In this document: piece by piece, positions 24,201 to 34,877 of the stretch
Numbering within the stretch: the stretch's first letter is position 1
How the letters are laid out: every line of letters begins with the position of its first letter
Assembly (NCBI GenBank): GCA_012845835.1
Contig: JABAKD010000016.1
Coordinates: forward strand, 19,336,696-19,400,695
Length of the DNA: 64,000 nt
Origin: Undaria pinnatifida
Taxonomy: Eukaryota > Sar > Phaeophyceae > Laminariales > Alariaceae
Direction of reading: 5' to 3'
Made by a program: the position numbers and the translations under genes
The notes under the pieces: generated by a model
Told to the model about the DNA's origin: nothing
Seen by the model: the letters and a program-made list of their open reading frames with translations, nothing else
The model's database searches: none

Positions 24201-25653
24201 CGGACGTGTTGCATAGAAAGAAATGATTTTATAGACTAAAAGGCATCGGCGCCCAGAGCTCCGTGCGTTTTTTTGTTTCGTTTTCATGTTTTGTATGTAC
24301 CCTTGTTCATTCGTTCACCCACCCATCCGCACCCACTCGCTCAACCCATGCCATTCGTCCCATCCATGTACCATCCATCGCATCCACTCACCCACCCACC
24401 CATCCACCAGCCCACACACCTATGCATTCATCCATCCATCCATCCATCCATCCATCCATCCATCCATCCATCCATCCATCCATCCATCCATCCATCCACA
24501 CATCCATTCATCCATCCGTTCACCCATCCATTCGTCCAATCGATCACCCGTCAGTTCATTCATCCATCCACCGAGATTTCAGTTTCACTATTATTAGTAG
24601 ACGCGCCCCCACCCCCACCCCCGCCTCAACGCACCGTCTTTTGTTTTTGTGTTGCAGATTCTGGCGGAGGCTAGCCCGTTTGATAACGAGTGGGGAATAG
24701 GACTCCACGCTAGCGACCCCGACGCGCTCGTACAATCCAGGTACAACTGTAGGTACTCCCGTTTTTTTTCTCTGTGATACTGTCATTGTGTCGTACGGGG
24801 TAGCGGGGGTGGTGGTGTAATCCCAACGAGGTACGTACTGCTACTGTTGCCTTTCTGCGGTGCGTTTGTATGATAGGGCCTGTGCACCGCGTGGGGTGAT
24901 ACTGGTAGTGGTGATGGTGGGGGAGGGGTTACTGCTGTGGGTGGCGGTGGGCATCAGGGGGGTGGTGGAGGTGGTGGTGGGGGTGGTGGAGGTGGAGGCA
25001 GTGGTGGTGGTGGGGTTGGAGGCGGTTGTGGTTGGGATGGGGGTGGTAGTGGAGGTGGAGATGATGAGGGTGGTGTTTGTGTTTGTTTTGGAGTTGGTTT
25101 GTTTTGGTGGTGTTGACTGTGTTGTGATGTTTTCGGTGGCTGTGGTAGTGGTTGTAGTAGTGGTGGTGTTTTCGGCAGTGTTAATGGTGGTGGTCGTTGC
25201 AACGATGGTGGTGGATGTAGCGGTGGTAGTGTTGGTGGCGGTGTAGGTAGTTATGTAGGTGTCATGGTGGCGGTGGTGGTGGTGGTGGTTGGGGTGGCGG
25301 TGCTGTTGAGATTGCTGCTGGTGTAGCTGACGATGGTGTTGATGATGGTTTTGGTGGTGTGGCCCGTGTCTTTTTCTTTATCTTTGCACCTTTCGATGTA
25401 ATGTATGGTCTTATATTTTTTAACGACGGGGACGGGACTGTTCATGACCGGGAAAACGGGCACCTGCAAGCCTTACGCGGAAACGTGTCAAGTCCCGGGA
25501 AGGCTCATTTTTTCTTTCTTCGTTTTTTGCCGCCGCTCATGCCCCCGCCCCCCAAGATGGCCTGGATTCAACAAGCTCGGGGAAGCGCTCATGGACGTTC
25601 GCACGAAGCTCAGGGAAGAGACGCCGGCTTTCCTTGGTTGGGGGCAGGGATAG
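21286..25653 (+). CDS. NADAR-domain (YbiA/DUF1768) protein with Gly-rich N terminus
   Basis: Exons are 21286-22323, 22763-22824, 23834-24020, 24658-24740 and 25557-25653. All introns are GT-AG with consistent phases (0, 2, 0, 2), ending in TAG. They encode 488 residues; an upstream first exon is probably missing, because 21286 follows a strong polypyrimidine tract and TTCCAG. Residues 1-320 are Gly/Ser/Arg-rich low complexity. The rest is a full NADAR domain: [20 protein letters not shown], then [16 protein letters not shown] (the family's YNxAEx(Y/F/W)xxxxK signature), [52 protein letters not shown] (the SPFDxxWGIG signature) and [15 protein letters not shown] at the end. NADAR enzymes are N-glycosidases: YbiA and plant relatives cleave damaged riboflavin-pathway intermediates, and others remove ADP-ribose from guanine. 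Which substrate applies here cannot be read from sequence. The domain is split over all five exons, so single-ORF gene calling would miss it. Confidence 0.88.
22845..23380. mobile_element. Foldback element in the second intron of the NADAR gene
   Basis: The outer arms at about 22850-22995 and 23215-23375 are reverse complements at high identity. Both contain 'gaaaaccgaaaatggaggtt', 'cgcaggcgtgtttga' and 'atcgggcccgct'. The inner end of the right arm ('agcgggcccgattatcatgt') is duplicated in tandem at about 23211 and 23278. There is no transposase. The element lies between the NADAR exons ending at 22824 and starting at 23834 and must be spliced out. Confidence 0.85.
24425..24500. repeat. CATC tetranucleotide microsatellite
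   Basis: A nearly pure run of CATC units, flanked by degenerate 'ccatccatt' and 'cacccatcc' sequence from about 24310 to 24565. It lies in the third NADAR intron and produces spurious His/Pro/Ser-rich open frames in all three forward frames. Confidence 0.95.
24890..25350. repeat. GTG/GGT-rich low-complexity tract in the NADAR intron
   Basis: Long imperfect GTG, GGT and GGTGGTGGG runs. Forward translation gives a Val-rich frame and reverse translation a Pro-rich one; neither is a gene. It occupies the intron between the last two NADAR exons. Confidence 0.8.
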
Positions 25654-25675
25654 GGGAAGGGGTGTGGAGGGAGGG

Positions 25676-25706
25676 GGTTAGGGTTAGGGTTAGGGTAAGG
25701 GTTAGG
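25676..25706 (+). repeat. Interstitial telomere-like TTAGGG repeats
   Basis: Four to five units of TTAGGG, one with an extra-base variant (TAAGGG), start about 23 bp after the NADAR stop codon. This is the telomere repeat of many eukaryotes, stramenopiles included, but single-copy DNA continues on both sides, so it is not a chromosome end. Confidence 0.8.
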
Positions 25707-26144
25707 CAACCTTCCCTTTGCCGACTCGGTTATGCGGGCTCGGGTCGGATCGGGCTGCAACGCGCGCCATCGCAAGGAATGGAGGGGGGGGGGGGGGGGG
25801 GGTTGCTCTGCTTTGCTTTGCCGTTTGTTGCTTTGCATTGCGTCTTTTGCCTTGCCTTTTCTTCTTGTGTTGTTTCTGTTTACTTTGTTTACTTTTTTTC
25901 GTTTTCGTGTTTTTTGTTTGTGTTTTTGTTCGTCACGGTTTTTGTGGTATTCTATTTGTTTTTTTAGGTTTTTAAATTGTTGGTATCAGATTGAGATTAA
26001 GGTTCAGTTCAGATTAGTGTTCTGTGCTCGTATAATCATTGCGTTGTTTTTGTTTCGAGGCTTTTTTTTATGTGTTGTGTTCGTTTGTTTTTGTGTTTGT
26101 TTCCTCCGGTCGCAATTAGGTTCATATCGATTTATGGTTGTGCG

Positions 26145-26235
26145 TATTTTATATAATTATTGTAACGGCATCAGTTGTGAGTTCGACGAATTTTGGGTCG
26201 ATACCCATATTTGCAAGCTGCGTGCTATTGTACCG
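26145..26235 (+). repeat. Conserved ~75-bp motif E, copy 3
   Basis: Reads 'attattgtaacggcatcagc', then 'tgtgagttcgacgaatttt', 'gggtcgatacccat' and 'ttgcaagctgcgt'. It is almost the same as the copies at 12.76 and 42.48 kb, including the AT-rich lead-in. Confidence 0.7.
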
Positions 26236-26804
26236 ATGGCCCGTCTTGAGTAAGTTTCATAAACCAAAATCTAATATAAGATAACATTGTATTATGTTAC
26301 TTACCATGTATAACAAATTGACATACCAACAATGATTACCTGAACACTTCGATGTACTGGTAACCTCTCATTAGCTGATGTTTTATTAGGTAGTGTAGTA
26401 GGGCACCGGTTTGGTCTACCTTTTTAAAGTAGCACTAGGGTACTTGTGTACAATAAGTGGTACTTTTTGAGCTAAATCCGACATACATTTTTCTTACAAA
26501 AACGCCACACAGACAAAGGCTGCGAGCAAAGGGTCGAGCGTCGAGGGTTTAGAATATCATTTTTTAATTTGCCATTGAACCATGTGCAGCATGAGTGTCA
26601 ATAGAGCCGAAAACCTCGAGAATATAGATTCTGCCGCTGCCACCGAACGGCAGTTTCTGGGGTCCTCTTATCGCGGTAAGTCCAACTAGTTTGTGTCCGG
26701 TTCGAGAAATCAAGACTGTATACAAGTACGCAAGTGGTTTTCGCACAAGACATGAATAATGAGTCATTGTACGCTCAAAACCCAATACTGTGCCTGGAAT
26801 AGAG

Positions 26805-27325
26805 GTGTACACCACTTTGTTTCTGAGGTTCCTCAACTTGGGAGCTTAAGACTTCTCCCAAAAAAAGCTGATTTGGCCCCAAAATAAACTGCTGAGTCGT
26901 TCTATGGTAACCCCCCCTAACTTTCCTTTAACGAAATCGTCGGTTTTGAAACCAGCTCCCGGCCGTATCTCCTGAAATACGGAGCCCCTTGCCACCCCGA
27001 CGTTAACGTTCGATATCCCTTTCCATGAAAGAAAAACATATATATGAAGCTGTGTTTTTCATGGCATCCTTCTTCGTGTCGAGCAGCCATGGAACGCGCG
27101 TTGAAGAAAATCGCTGGCTTTTGGGGGGGGCTATCGTAGAATCAGTCTGCTACCGCGGATGAAAAATCCCACGGCCACCTAGGTACACAACGAGAATCAT
27201 GCAAAAACTAAGGAGGGGGCGTATTTTTCGACGATTTTGGGTTAAGGAGCGCCGTCACTCAGAAACCATTTCAATCAGACGAAAAGCGCTACCTCTACTA
27301 TCGTCGCACGCGTCGTTCAAGTCAA
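26805..27325 (+). repeat. Dispersed element D, copy 1 (interrupted)
   Basis: Has the family's two halves, 'gagcttaagacttctccc' with 'aagctgatttgg', and 'tgaaaaatcccacggc' with 'cgacgattttgggttaagg' and 'atcgtcgcacgcgt'. They are separated by about 250 bp (26895-27145) absent from the copies at 32.08 and 32.81 kb. This looks like an insertion, or the fuller ancestral form. Confidence 0.65.
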
Positions 27326-27329
27326 AGCC

Positions 27330-28890
27330 TTTGTTTTCGAAATTTTGCAAGAGCTGTCAGGCAAATTATACAAAGAGGTTTATGCACCCCCCCCGAAAAG
27401 CTGACACAAAAGGGGGGCACACCGCTTTTCGAGGACGGCGAGGTTCTCGAGACGGGCGGTCGTCGGCATCATTTTTCGACAGCCGGTCACCAAGTGTGCG
27501 CTTGCTTGGATGGGCGGCTGTTTTTCACATAATATTATTCAATTCTTCATATAGTCAACACCACATTCTCTTCCCGAACAGCCAATAACGTGCGTATCGA
27601 CGACGGTGTAGTAGGCAAATCTTGCCGCAAACCCTCACGTACGGGGTACGCACGTGAACGCAGGCAGCATCAGAGCATATTCAAAAAGTGAAAAGCATCA
27701 GACAGAGCATACATGCCACACAACAACGACGAGCGACAACCGTCACCCGCCGGCCATCCTTGTGGGGGCACACCACACCGAAACCAGACAAAAGGGAGCA
27801 AATTATAGATTACTAAAAAAGGGACGTCCAAAACTTAACCCTTCCGCGACTCCAAGGGGGTTTTGATGATAATAAAAAATTATCAATTCTCGTATTTTTC
27901 GCCGGGCAGACCGGTCTGTTCAGCCCGGGGATGGAAAAACACATGCCCGAACTTGAACGCAGGGCGTTGTATAGTCACAGCCACGCACGCACACACGCAC
28001 ACCTGGCAACATCCCTGGACTCGGCCTACAGGGGTAATCCGGTAGGCGCATGAAGCCTGCACGCCGCCCGGGGTCCTCAGCTGTGAGATCTCACGCCTTC
28101 CCAAGCCCGCGGCTGTCTGGGGCGTTTTCAGAGAAGTACAGAACTACGCTATTCCCGCAGGGCTCTTCGACGCTGATTTAGCGATCATTTTTTGTGATCA
28201 TTTTACATACTGAATTTTGACTGCTCTCAGGGCGTGGGACCACTCGACCAGGGTGAATATTGCATCGAGCGAACAATAGCGGTGATGTTCTGAGGGCCGA
28301 GGGACCTTTCTAGTGTAAGGACAGACGTCCCCAGCGTGTTACCGGGAGGCGACAAGGCCGCGGTGCGAGTTTAGCTGAGGGGTGCACTTCTACACAAGAA
28401 GTCTCTTTTTGGGCGAAGAAACGCGCCGCGTCTGCTGTGCGGACCCAACTTTTTTGTGACGGTCTCGGCGCGCGCGCGGGCTGCTCGACTAGCGGCCTGC
28501 GAAGAGCCTAGTCCCAGAGGGGTTAATCGAAACGATGGGGTATGTATGCCGCCGCGTAAGTCAAAAAGGGTGATACGTACACACATGCGCTCACCCCCCG
28601 CTTTTGATCACTCTCCCCATCGAGCTCTATACACTAAATTAAAGTAAACACGCTCGATAGTTGGAAGGGTCATGGGAGTTCGTTCGTCCAACACTAAAAA
28701 AGAAAATGTGACTTGGAGGAGGAGTAGATTTGACGGAGCGCCTGTGAACGTCTCCGGCGGCGAAAAGCAGTGTCCCCTTTTATTTCTCTTGGCTTCAGCC
28801 TGGAGTCTCACATAAGACGCAAAAGGAAAGGTTGTGAAGCACATTTGAGTGAAGCACATTTATTTGAGAGTAAAGCATAGAAATTTACGG
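27330..28890. other. No gene recognised
   Basis: Mixed sequence with open frames under 85 codons and no family match. Bases 28885-28965 resemble 2460-2525 ('cgcctttacaactgg', 'aaccctttgtgggg', 'agtatagggaggga'), giving one more two-copy dispersed repeat. Confidence 0.35.
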
Positions 28891-28989
28891 GGGGGGTTAA
28901 CGCCTTTACGACTGGAAACCCTTTGTGGGGATGATTTTACTTGAATTTAGTATAGGGAGGGAAAATGGGTTAAGGCGCACGCTACGTGT

Positions 28990-29370
28990 GATGGAGTGCT
29001 CTCCGTACAAAGATCGTTTATAGATTCGACGTGAAACCATGTCATGTTTGAGGTGAAACCACGTGATATTAGATATCATTAGATGTCACACTCACGTTAA
29101 GGCCATCATAGATGGGCGATAATGTAGGTGACGATGATGGGACAAGCAGGACGCCCCTCATCTCACTACCCTGCCCTACCGTGCCTAGCCCTGTCATGTC
29201 TGCCTTTTAGCCTTCTATTTAGGGAAACAATGCATAATAATAACGTTTGAGCCTAGCCAGCGAGTCATGAGGAGAGACCAACTAAAGACACCGGAACCCA
29301 CGAGGGGCGCTCTTCCCAACACCGACCAACCACGCATCCCCCGCTCGGAGTACTGTGACATATGGTAGAG
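28990..29370 (+). repeat. Dispersed element C, copy 1
   Basis: Marked by 'ttcgacgtgaaaccatgtca', 'aaggccatcatagatgg', 'cgataatgtaggtgacgatg', 'atgggacaagcaggacgccc', a degenerate CCCTRC run and 'cttcccaacaccgaccaacc'. The same order is found inverted at 30.94 kb and directly at 54.41 and 54.77 kb. Confidence 0.8.
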
Positions 29371-29504
29371 GCGCACCATTCTTCTTCTGAGGCTGCTCAC
29401 TGGAGAAGCTCTCCACCTCACCTAAAAAGTGGTTATTGTGTATGGACAAAATCGAAACTGCGCCCCGATGAACGAAACAATCCCAACCCATGGCTTAAGT
29501 ATAC

Positions 29505-29655
29505 TGCGAAACATAATGCAAAAACAAAATAAAAAATAAAAAACTACGACGATTTTTGGGTCAAGGTGGGTTTAGGAGCCCCGTTATCCAAAAAAAAATC
29601 GGCGAAAAAGTGCTGCTACCTCTATCTATCGTAGCACGCGTCTTTTACCTCGTTT
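29505..29655 (+). repeat. Dispersed element D, partial copy
   Basis: Keeps only the downstream half: 'gacgatttttgggtcaagg', 'ggagccccgttatcc' and 'ctatcgtagcacgcgtc'. A further inverted fragment lies at about 30185-30290. Confidence 0.6.
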
Positions 29656-30935
29656 TTTGTCTAATAATAATGCTCGAAGTTTTTAGGTTCGAAAAGCGAA
29701 ACCGCGGTCAAACGCTCTTGTCCGATATTTAACACGCTAAGCTCCAACATAAAAAAAAAAAAAGTGCCGACCGCGTTTCGCCCGTTAGAATGCAAAAGTC
29801 GCGACCCATTCAAGTGAACCCCGGTTTGAGACAAAAATGTGGTTCAAAGCGGAACACACCACAAATATTTGGCCCGAATCGCTCAGAGAATGAACGGACA
29901 AGTCATCACACCGCCCAAGACTACAAATGGTATTAATAGCGGCCCAAGCGAGAACATGATAATACACAAAAGCACTACACGAAAAAATCACATCGTCCCA
30001 CCCACCCTCTACAAGAATAGCAGTGTTTTTGGTGCACGGTCCTTCCAAACCCAACACTGATGGGGCGCTGCGCTGAGATGAGAGCGCACCACACCTGCAC
30101 GGCGTTTTATCCCGGGTGCGGCCGACCTGCTTCGAGGCTAGAAGCTTCACCTAGAACTCGATCCTTACATTGAACGATCCTCGGCGACTCATGCTACGAT
30201 AGAAGAGATAGCCCTTTTGGGCCGACGTTTTCTGAAATGACGGGGGCTTCTTGACCCAAATTCCGTCGGAATTTAAAGAAAAACGACTGGAGTGCTTTCT
30301 TCGTTGTATGTATATACCTAGAGATCATGGGATTTTTTTTTATCGGGTTCGTATGGTCCACCCCACAGGAAAAAAAATTCGACTGACGTTTTAGTGTCAT
30401 AACATTTGAAAAAGGAACAATTGGAATGTGCAGCAGCAATGATCGTGAACGCGGCGTTGGGATACGTCGATAGCCGTAGAGTTTTTTTGCGGGGGGGAGA
30501 AAATGCAAGAATTTCGGCGGAGGATACCCCAAAATCGTCCTGAAATCTCTGACATAGACCGATATTACCACCCCGATTTTTTCACGAAGTAACCCGGGAA
30601 AAATACAAAATACGGCATATATATCTCCGGAATTGTCTTTCGTTTATATCTGACAAGCTGTCCGAACGAGACAAGTCGTTCGCCGCCATCTAGTTTGAAA
30701 TCGTACCGATACCTATCCCTATCGAAAGCGAACAAACTGGCCTTCAATATTCTGCTTGTCGCCCATGGTTCGATCAGTTTTGCGAAAACAATTAGACTAT
30801 GTAAATAACACCCCCCTCTGCGGAACACCGAGGGCTCTCCAAATCCGGGGCCAGACTTGTCTCCTGGAAAAAGTACCTCCCGAACGAAAGCGAAGATGTG
30901 TTTTTCCAAGATAGAACGGACCGTAGATTGTCACA

Positions 30936-31310
30936 GTACTCCGAGTGGGGGATGCGTGGTCGGTCGGTGTTGGGAAGCGTGCCCATCTCGGTTTCCGGTG
31001 TCTTCATTCGTCTCTCCTCATGGTTCGCTGGCTAGGCTCAAAGCTTGTGCATTATTTCCCTAAACAGAACGCTAAAAGACAGACATAACAGGGCTAGGCA
31101 GGGTGGGGCACGGTAGTGCAGGGTAGGGCAGGGTAGTGAGATGTGAGGCGCGTCCTGCTTGTCCCATCATCGTCACCAACATTATCGCCCATCTATGATG
31201 GCCTTGCCGTGAATGTGACAATCCAATATCACGTGGTTTCCCCACAACTAGCATATGGTTTCACGTCGAATTTATAAACTATCCTTCTACGGAGAGCACT
31301 CCAATACAAG
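30936..31310 (-). repeat. Dispersed element C, copy 2 (inverted)
   Basis: Reverse complement of the 28.99 kb copy, including 'tgttgggaagcg', 'gtcctgcttgtcccatcatc', 'catctatgatggcct' and 'ttcacgtcgaattt'. Together with copy 1 it forms an inverted pair about 1.6 kb apart. Confidence 0.8.
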
Positions 31311-31622
31311 ATGCACCTGGAGACAGGCGTTTTAACGGTGCACTCGTTGTCAGATGAACAAAGTGCAGCCCACCGAATACTATAATACCGAATACTATAA
31401 TAAGATTAGTAGGCTTTCAATGGGGTATTAGTCCGTTTGACCACCTGCACAAGGTTAATCAGTAGCTTACCCAAACTAAGCCTTAGAGCACTCTCCCCCC
31501 CTGAAACGGCGGGATAGCAGGTCGGTTGGAGGGCGGACCCGTCAATATCAAAGCGGTTTCATTTCCTGGGGATACCGGGGAGAGCATTTTTCAACTTTGA
31601 CATGGGGAAATTCTGAAAGAAA

Positions 31623-31725
31623 AAAAAAATGGTGGATGGTGGGATTCGAACCCGCGACCCAAAATAAACATGGTCCTGGCGACGACGCCATGTATAATGA
31701 AATTGAGGGGCTGTTACAGACACAG
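31623..31725 (-). repeat. tRNA-like sequence (retroposon head or tRNA pseudogene)
   Basis: On the minus strand, TGGCCTGTGTCTG resembles a polymerase III A box and GGGTTCGAATCCC is a perfect B-box/T-arm core, followed by CACCATCCACC and a T-run (a polymerase III stop). Only about four acceptor-stem pairs form and the anticodon arm is abnormal, so it is not a working tRNA. Confidence 0.5.
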
Positions 31726-32079
31726 GCCACCCTTTGCAGGTTTCTCTACTAGGCAGGTTCCACGTTGGCCACTCACTTATACTAGTGTACTAGATAAGCT
31801 CTTGTATTAGTCCCACACACGTCACGGACGAACTGAATAATAGCGTGCAATCCCGCGAGGCAGAAGCATCATCCCCCTTTTCCTATACGCACATGCCATG
31901 CCTTCAAATGCATGTGAAACCCGTTTATATCCAGCCGTATCCCATATCTTACGCATTTTAAGGCGCCCAGGGGAATGCCACAACAACAATGTGCACCTGG
32001 GTATGGGAAATGTTGGAAATTTTGAACCGTATTGACTACTCGTCTAGCATTTTTGCTTTTTCCCCAAGAGCCGTGCTAT

Positions 32080-32335
32080 GATAGAAGTACACGCTTTTTC
32101 TGAGGTTCCTTGCGTTAGGAGCTCAAGACCTGTCTTAACCCCCAAAAAACTGATTTGGAGAAAAACAAAACTGCTACCGGATGAAAAATCCCATGGCTCA
32201 GGGTATACAGCGAGAATCATGCAGAAAAAAAAACGTATACATGTTCCCGACGATTTTGGGTCAAGGAGCCTCGTCATTCAGAAACCGTTTCAGACGTAAA
32301 GCGCTACACCTCTATTATCGTAGAACGCGTTCCAA
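32080..32335 (+). repeat. Dispersed element D, copy 2
   Basis: A full unit of about 255 bp running from 'ctgaggttccttgcg' through 'aaactgctaccggatgaaaa' and 'cgacgattttgggtcaagga' to 'ctattatcgtagaacgcgt'. No coding capacity. Confidence 0.75.
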
Positions 32336-32809
32336 AAAAACAAATCAGTTTTTGCGAAAGAAGGGTGCAAAGCCCCTTAAGCGAACAGCCCCAGAGAGAA
32401 AGAAAAGTACACGTCTATCGGCAGCAGCGTCCGGCGGCAAAAAATAATTCTGCGCAGGAAACGCTTTCCTTGAGAGAAGCTTAACCGTTTTTTGGAGGCT
32501 TCTGAGGGGGAACACATCAGAAAAAAAAAACGACTACTACAGCAGAGCATCGGCAGCACGAAGCAGCCCGAGAGCTGCCGGGATAAAAAAGGGGGCGAGG
32601 GGGGGGGGGGGGGGGTTCCATCCAAACCGATTTATACTGAGACGTGTGCTACGATGACAGATGTAGGACTTTCTTAGGCAAAACTATAAAAATATATATA
32701 TATATATAAAAAACTGACGCGGCTCCTTAGCCCCAAAACATTCGTCGGAAAATGTCATTCCTGTTTTGAAACACGACACATTTTTTTTTTTTCACCCGAC
32801 GCGTTTTAC

Positions 32810-33065
32810 GATAAGCTACACCACTTTTTTTCTTAATACTACCCCTCAATTTCGGAGCTTGAGACCTCTCCCAAAAGCTGTTTTGGAGAAAAACCAGAAT
32901 TGCTCGTACTGGTATCATACCGGACGAAAAAAAACACGGCTTACGTACACAACAAGAACCACGCAAAAAAAAATGGCTTAATTTCGACGATTTGGGGTCA
33001 GGGAGCCCTGTTACTCAGAAACCATCTCACACGAAAAATGTTGTCTCTATCGTAGCACGCGTTAC
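32810..33065 (+). repeat. Dispersed element D, copy 3
   Basis: The same unit order as the copy at 32.08 kb, about 730 bp away in the same orientation. Landmarks are 'gagcttgagacctctccc', 'accggacgaaaaaaa', 'tcgacgatttggggtcaggg' and 'tctctatcgtagcacgcgt'. Confidence 0.75.
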
Positions 33066-33069
33066 CTGT

Positions 33070-34877
33070 GGGCCATGGGCTTTGGTCACCGGCTGGCGCT
33101 TTTCTAAAACTTTACTCAAGAAATAAACATTAGAGCTCCACACAAAATGAAGAGAGCTCTCAGAAAAAAAAAAACGGCGCACGCACCTCTACCGAAGCGT
33201 GCGTCGTGGGCTGTACTATGTGTGCCACACGCGCACAGCATATTGATGCTCGCACAACCGTAAAGCCATCCCATCAATGGGCGGTGTTGATGTGAGTGCA
33301 TTGCTCATGGTTTTCATCGATATACGGGAGCCCCACAAGGTCAAGCGTTACACAATTTTATCGTTTGTACATGGGGCGCTCATCCATGGCAACTCTCTTC
33401 CCCGCGCCTATCCCGCATTTTGCCATCAACGTACATATATATTCTACCAATCAAACGTACCGTCCACCGTGCCGCAGCCTCCCGTGACCGAGCGTGCTCG
33501 GTGGTTGGCCCATAAATAAGCAGCGTGTGACTGAGTGACTGAGTAGAGGGAATAAATCGAAACAGACCATTCGTTAGTCGCCGTAGTCTTTTGGCCATTG
33601 ACCACGCATCCCTCTCGAGACAGAGCACCGTTCCTACTATTAATAGAGGCAACTCCAAACATTTGGGCGCTCAAACATACGGCAGGGGGGGGGTGTACTC
33701 GATATTAATGCGTAGCCGTAGGGTTATGACCATAGACCCTCGCATCCCTACTATGCCGGGACGGAGCACGCCGGGTTTTCACCAACCAGACAGGCATTGC
33801 TTGCACCAAGCGCGAAGCGCCGTGAGGTGTTCGGCGAGACGCATGAAGGGCGAACTGCATCCTTCCAAGAACCACCTCGTAAGACGGACTTCCGCACCTT
33901 GTGCCTACTTTCTTGCTTATGAATTACAGCGACCAATGAGTTACTTTGTTCTCTGGTGTGGCCACTCCAGAGACAGCGATGGGTACTGCCATGTAACTAC
34001 CTCGTGGGGGCCTTACCATATTCACACTACGTGATGCAATCATTCCTCTTGTGCGGAGTTAGGGTTCGCCACCCCGCACAATATGATCTAACTCGATAAC
34101 CATCGTCGTAACCGCTTAAAAACAAAACAAAACACAACAAACAACAGCACCCTGGTTAACTAGCTCACGCAGTGATTGGCATGTTTTGCAGCGTCGGTGC
34201 CAACTCACGCCAACCCCAATATACATGTCATGTGTTATTACAGCGTCGGTGCCAACCGAGGCCAACACTTATACTTCGAAGTATATAGAGGCAGTCAACC
34301 AGCGGTAGGGGGATAATTTCTACAGCCGTTTATTTGTGGCTCAGAGCCTCTCGCGCGATGGGCGCTACCCTATTTTGGTTGTTAAACTGCGCCAACACGC
34401 GCGAGGTACAGAGTCACTCGCGCGTGTGGTCTCAACTCGGTGCTTAAAATCGGCGGTGTACCCCTTTGCATGGCGGTGCACCCCCCCGTCCGCCTTAGCC
34501 TTAAGAAACAGACAATTAAAAAACGCGCTTTGCCAGAGATTTGTCTCATAGCCTGCGAATCATTCGCTTCAGCCACAACCGTAGACACAAGTCGTCCACA
34601 AAAACACGCAGGCATGGGACACACGTAGACATGGACACTAACATGTACACATTCACACACCGCAACAAAGCACGACCCTCCAATCGCTGCCACCACCTGT
34701 AGCAAACCGCAGAAAAACCACGCCTCCCTTCCCGCAAAGTATCTCACATCGTGCGTGCTTGTGTTGCGTGCACTGCATCAACCCCTCCGCACGCTTCTCC
34801 TGCGCTTCCCGTCTTGCCACTCCCCCCCCCACCCCTATCACCAACCCCATCCCCACATGGGGGGGGGGGGTAACGCC
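33070..34877. other. No gene recognised apart from dispersed element A
   Basis: Open frames are short. The segment 33590-33630 ('accacgcatccctctcgaga') and 36345-36390 share a short motif with the element A family. Bases 34325-34560 contain a 'cgcgcga(g/t)gggcgc'-type sequence with no clear function. Confidence 0.35.
33685..34110 (+). repeat. Dispersed element A, copy 2 (about 420 bp)
   Basis: Begins GTGTACTCGATATTAATGCG with a GCCGTAG motif, continues through 'cctcgcatccctactatgcc' and 'tggtgtggccactcc', and ends near 'taactcgataaccatcgtcg'. The inverted partner at 14.24-14.65 kb aligns along the whole length. The GTGTACTCAT-GCCGTAG end recurs alone at 0.2, 35.66 and 40.67 kb. Confidence 0.8.

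Noticed and set aside
24263-24700. Three overlapping His/Pro/Ser-rich forward frames of over 100 codons
   Set aside because: They are readings of the CATC microsatellite within a NADAR intron.
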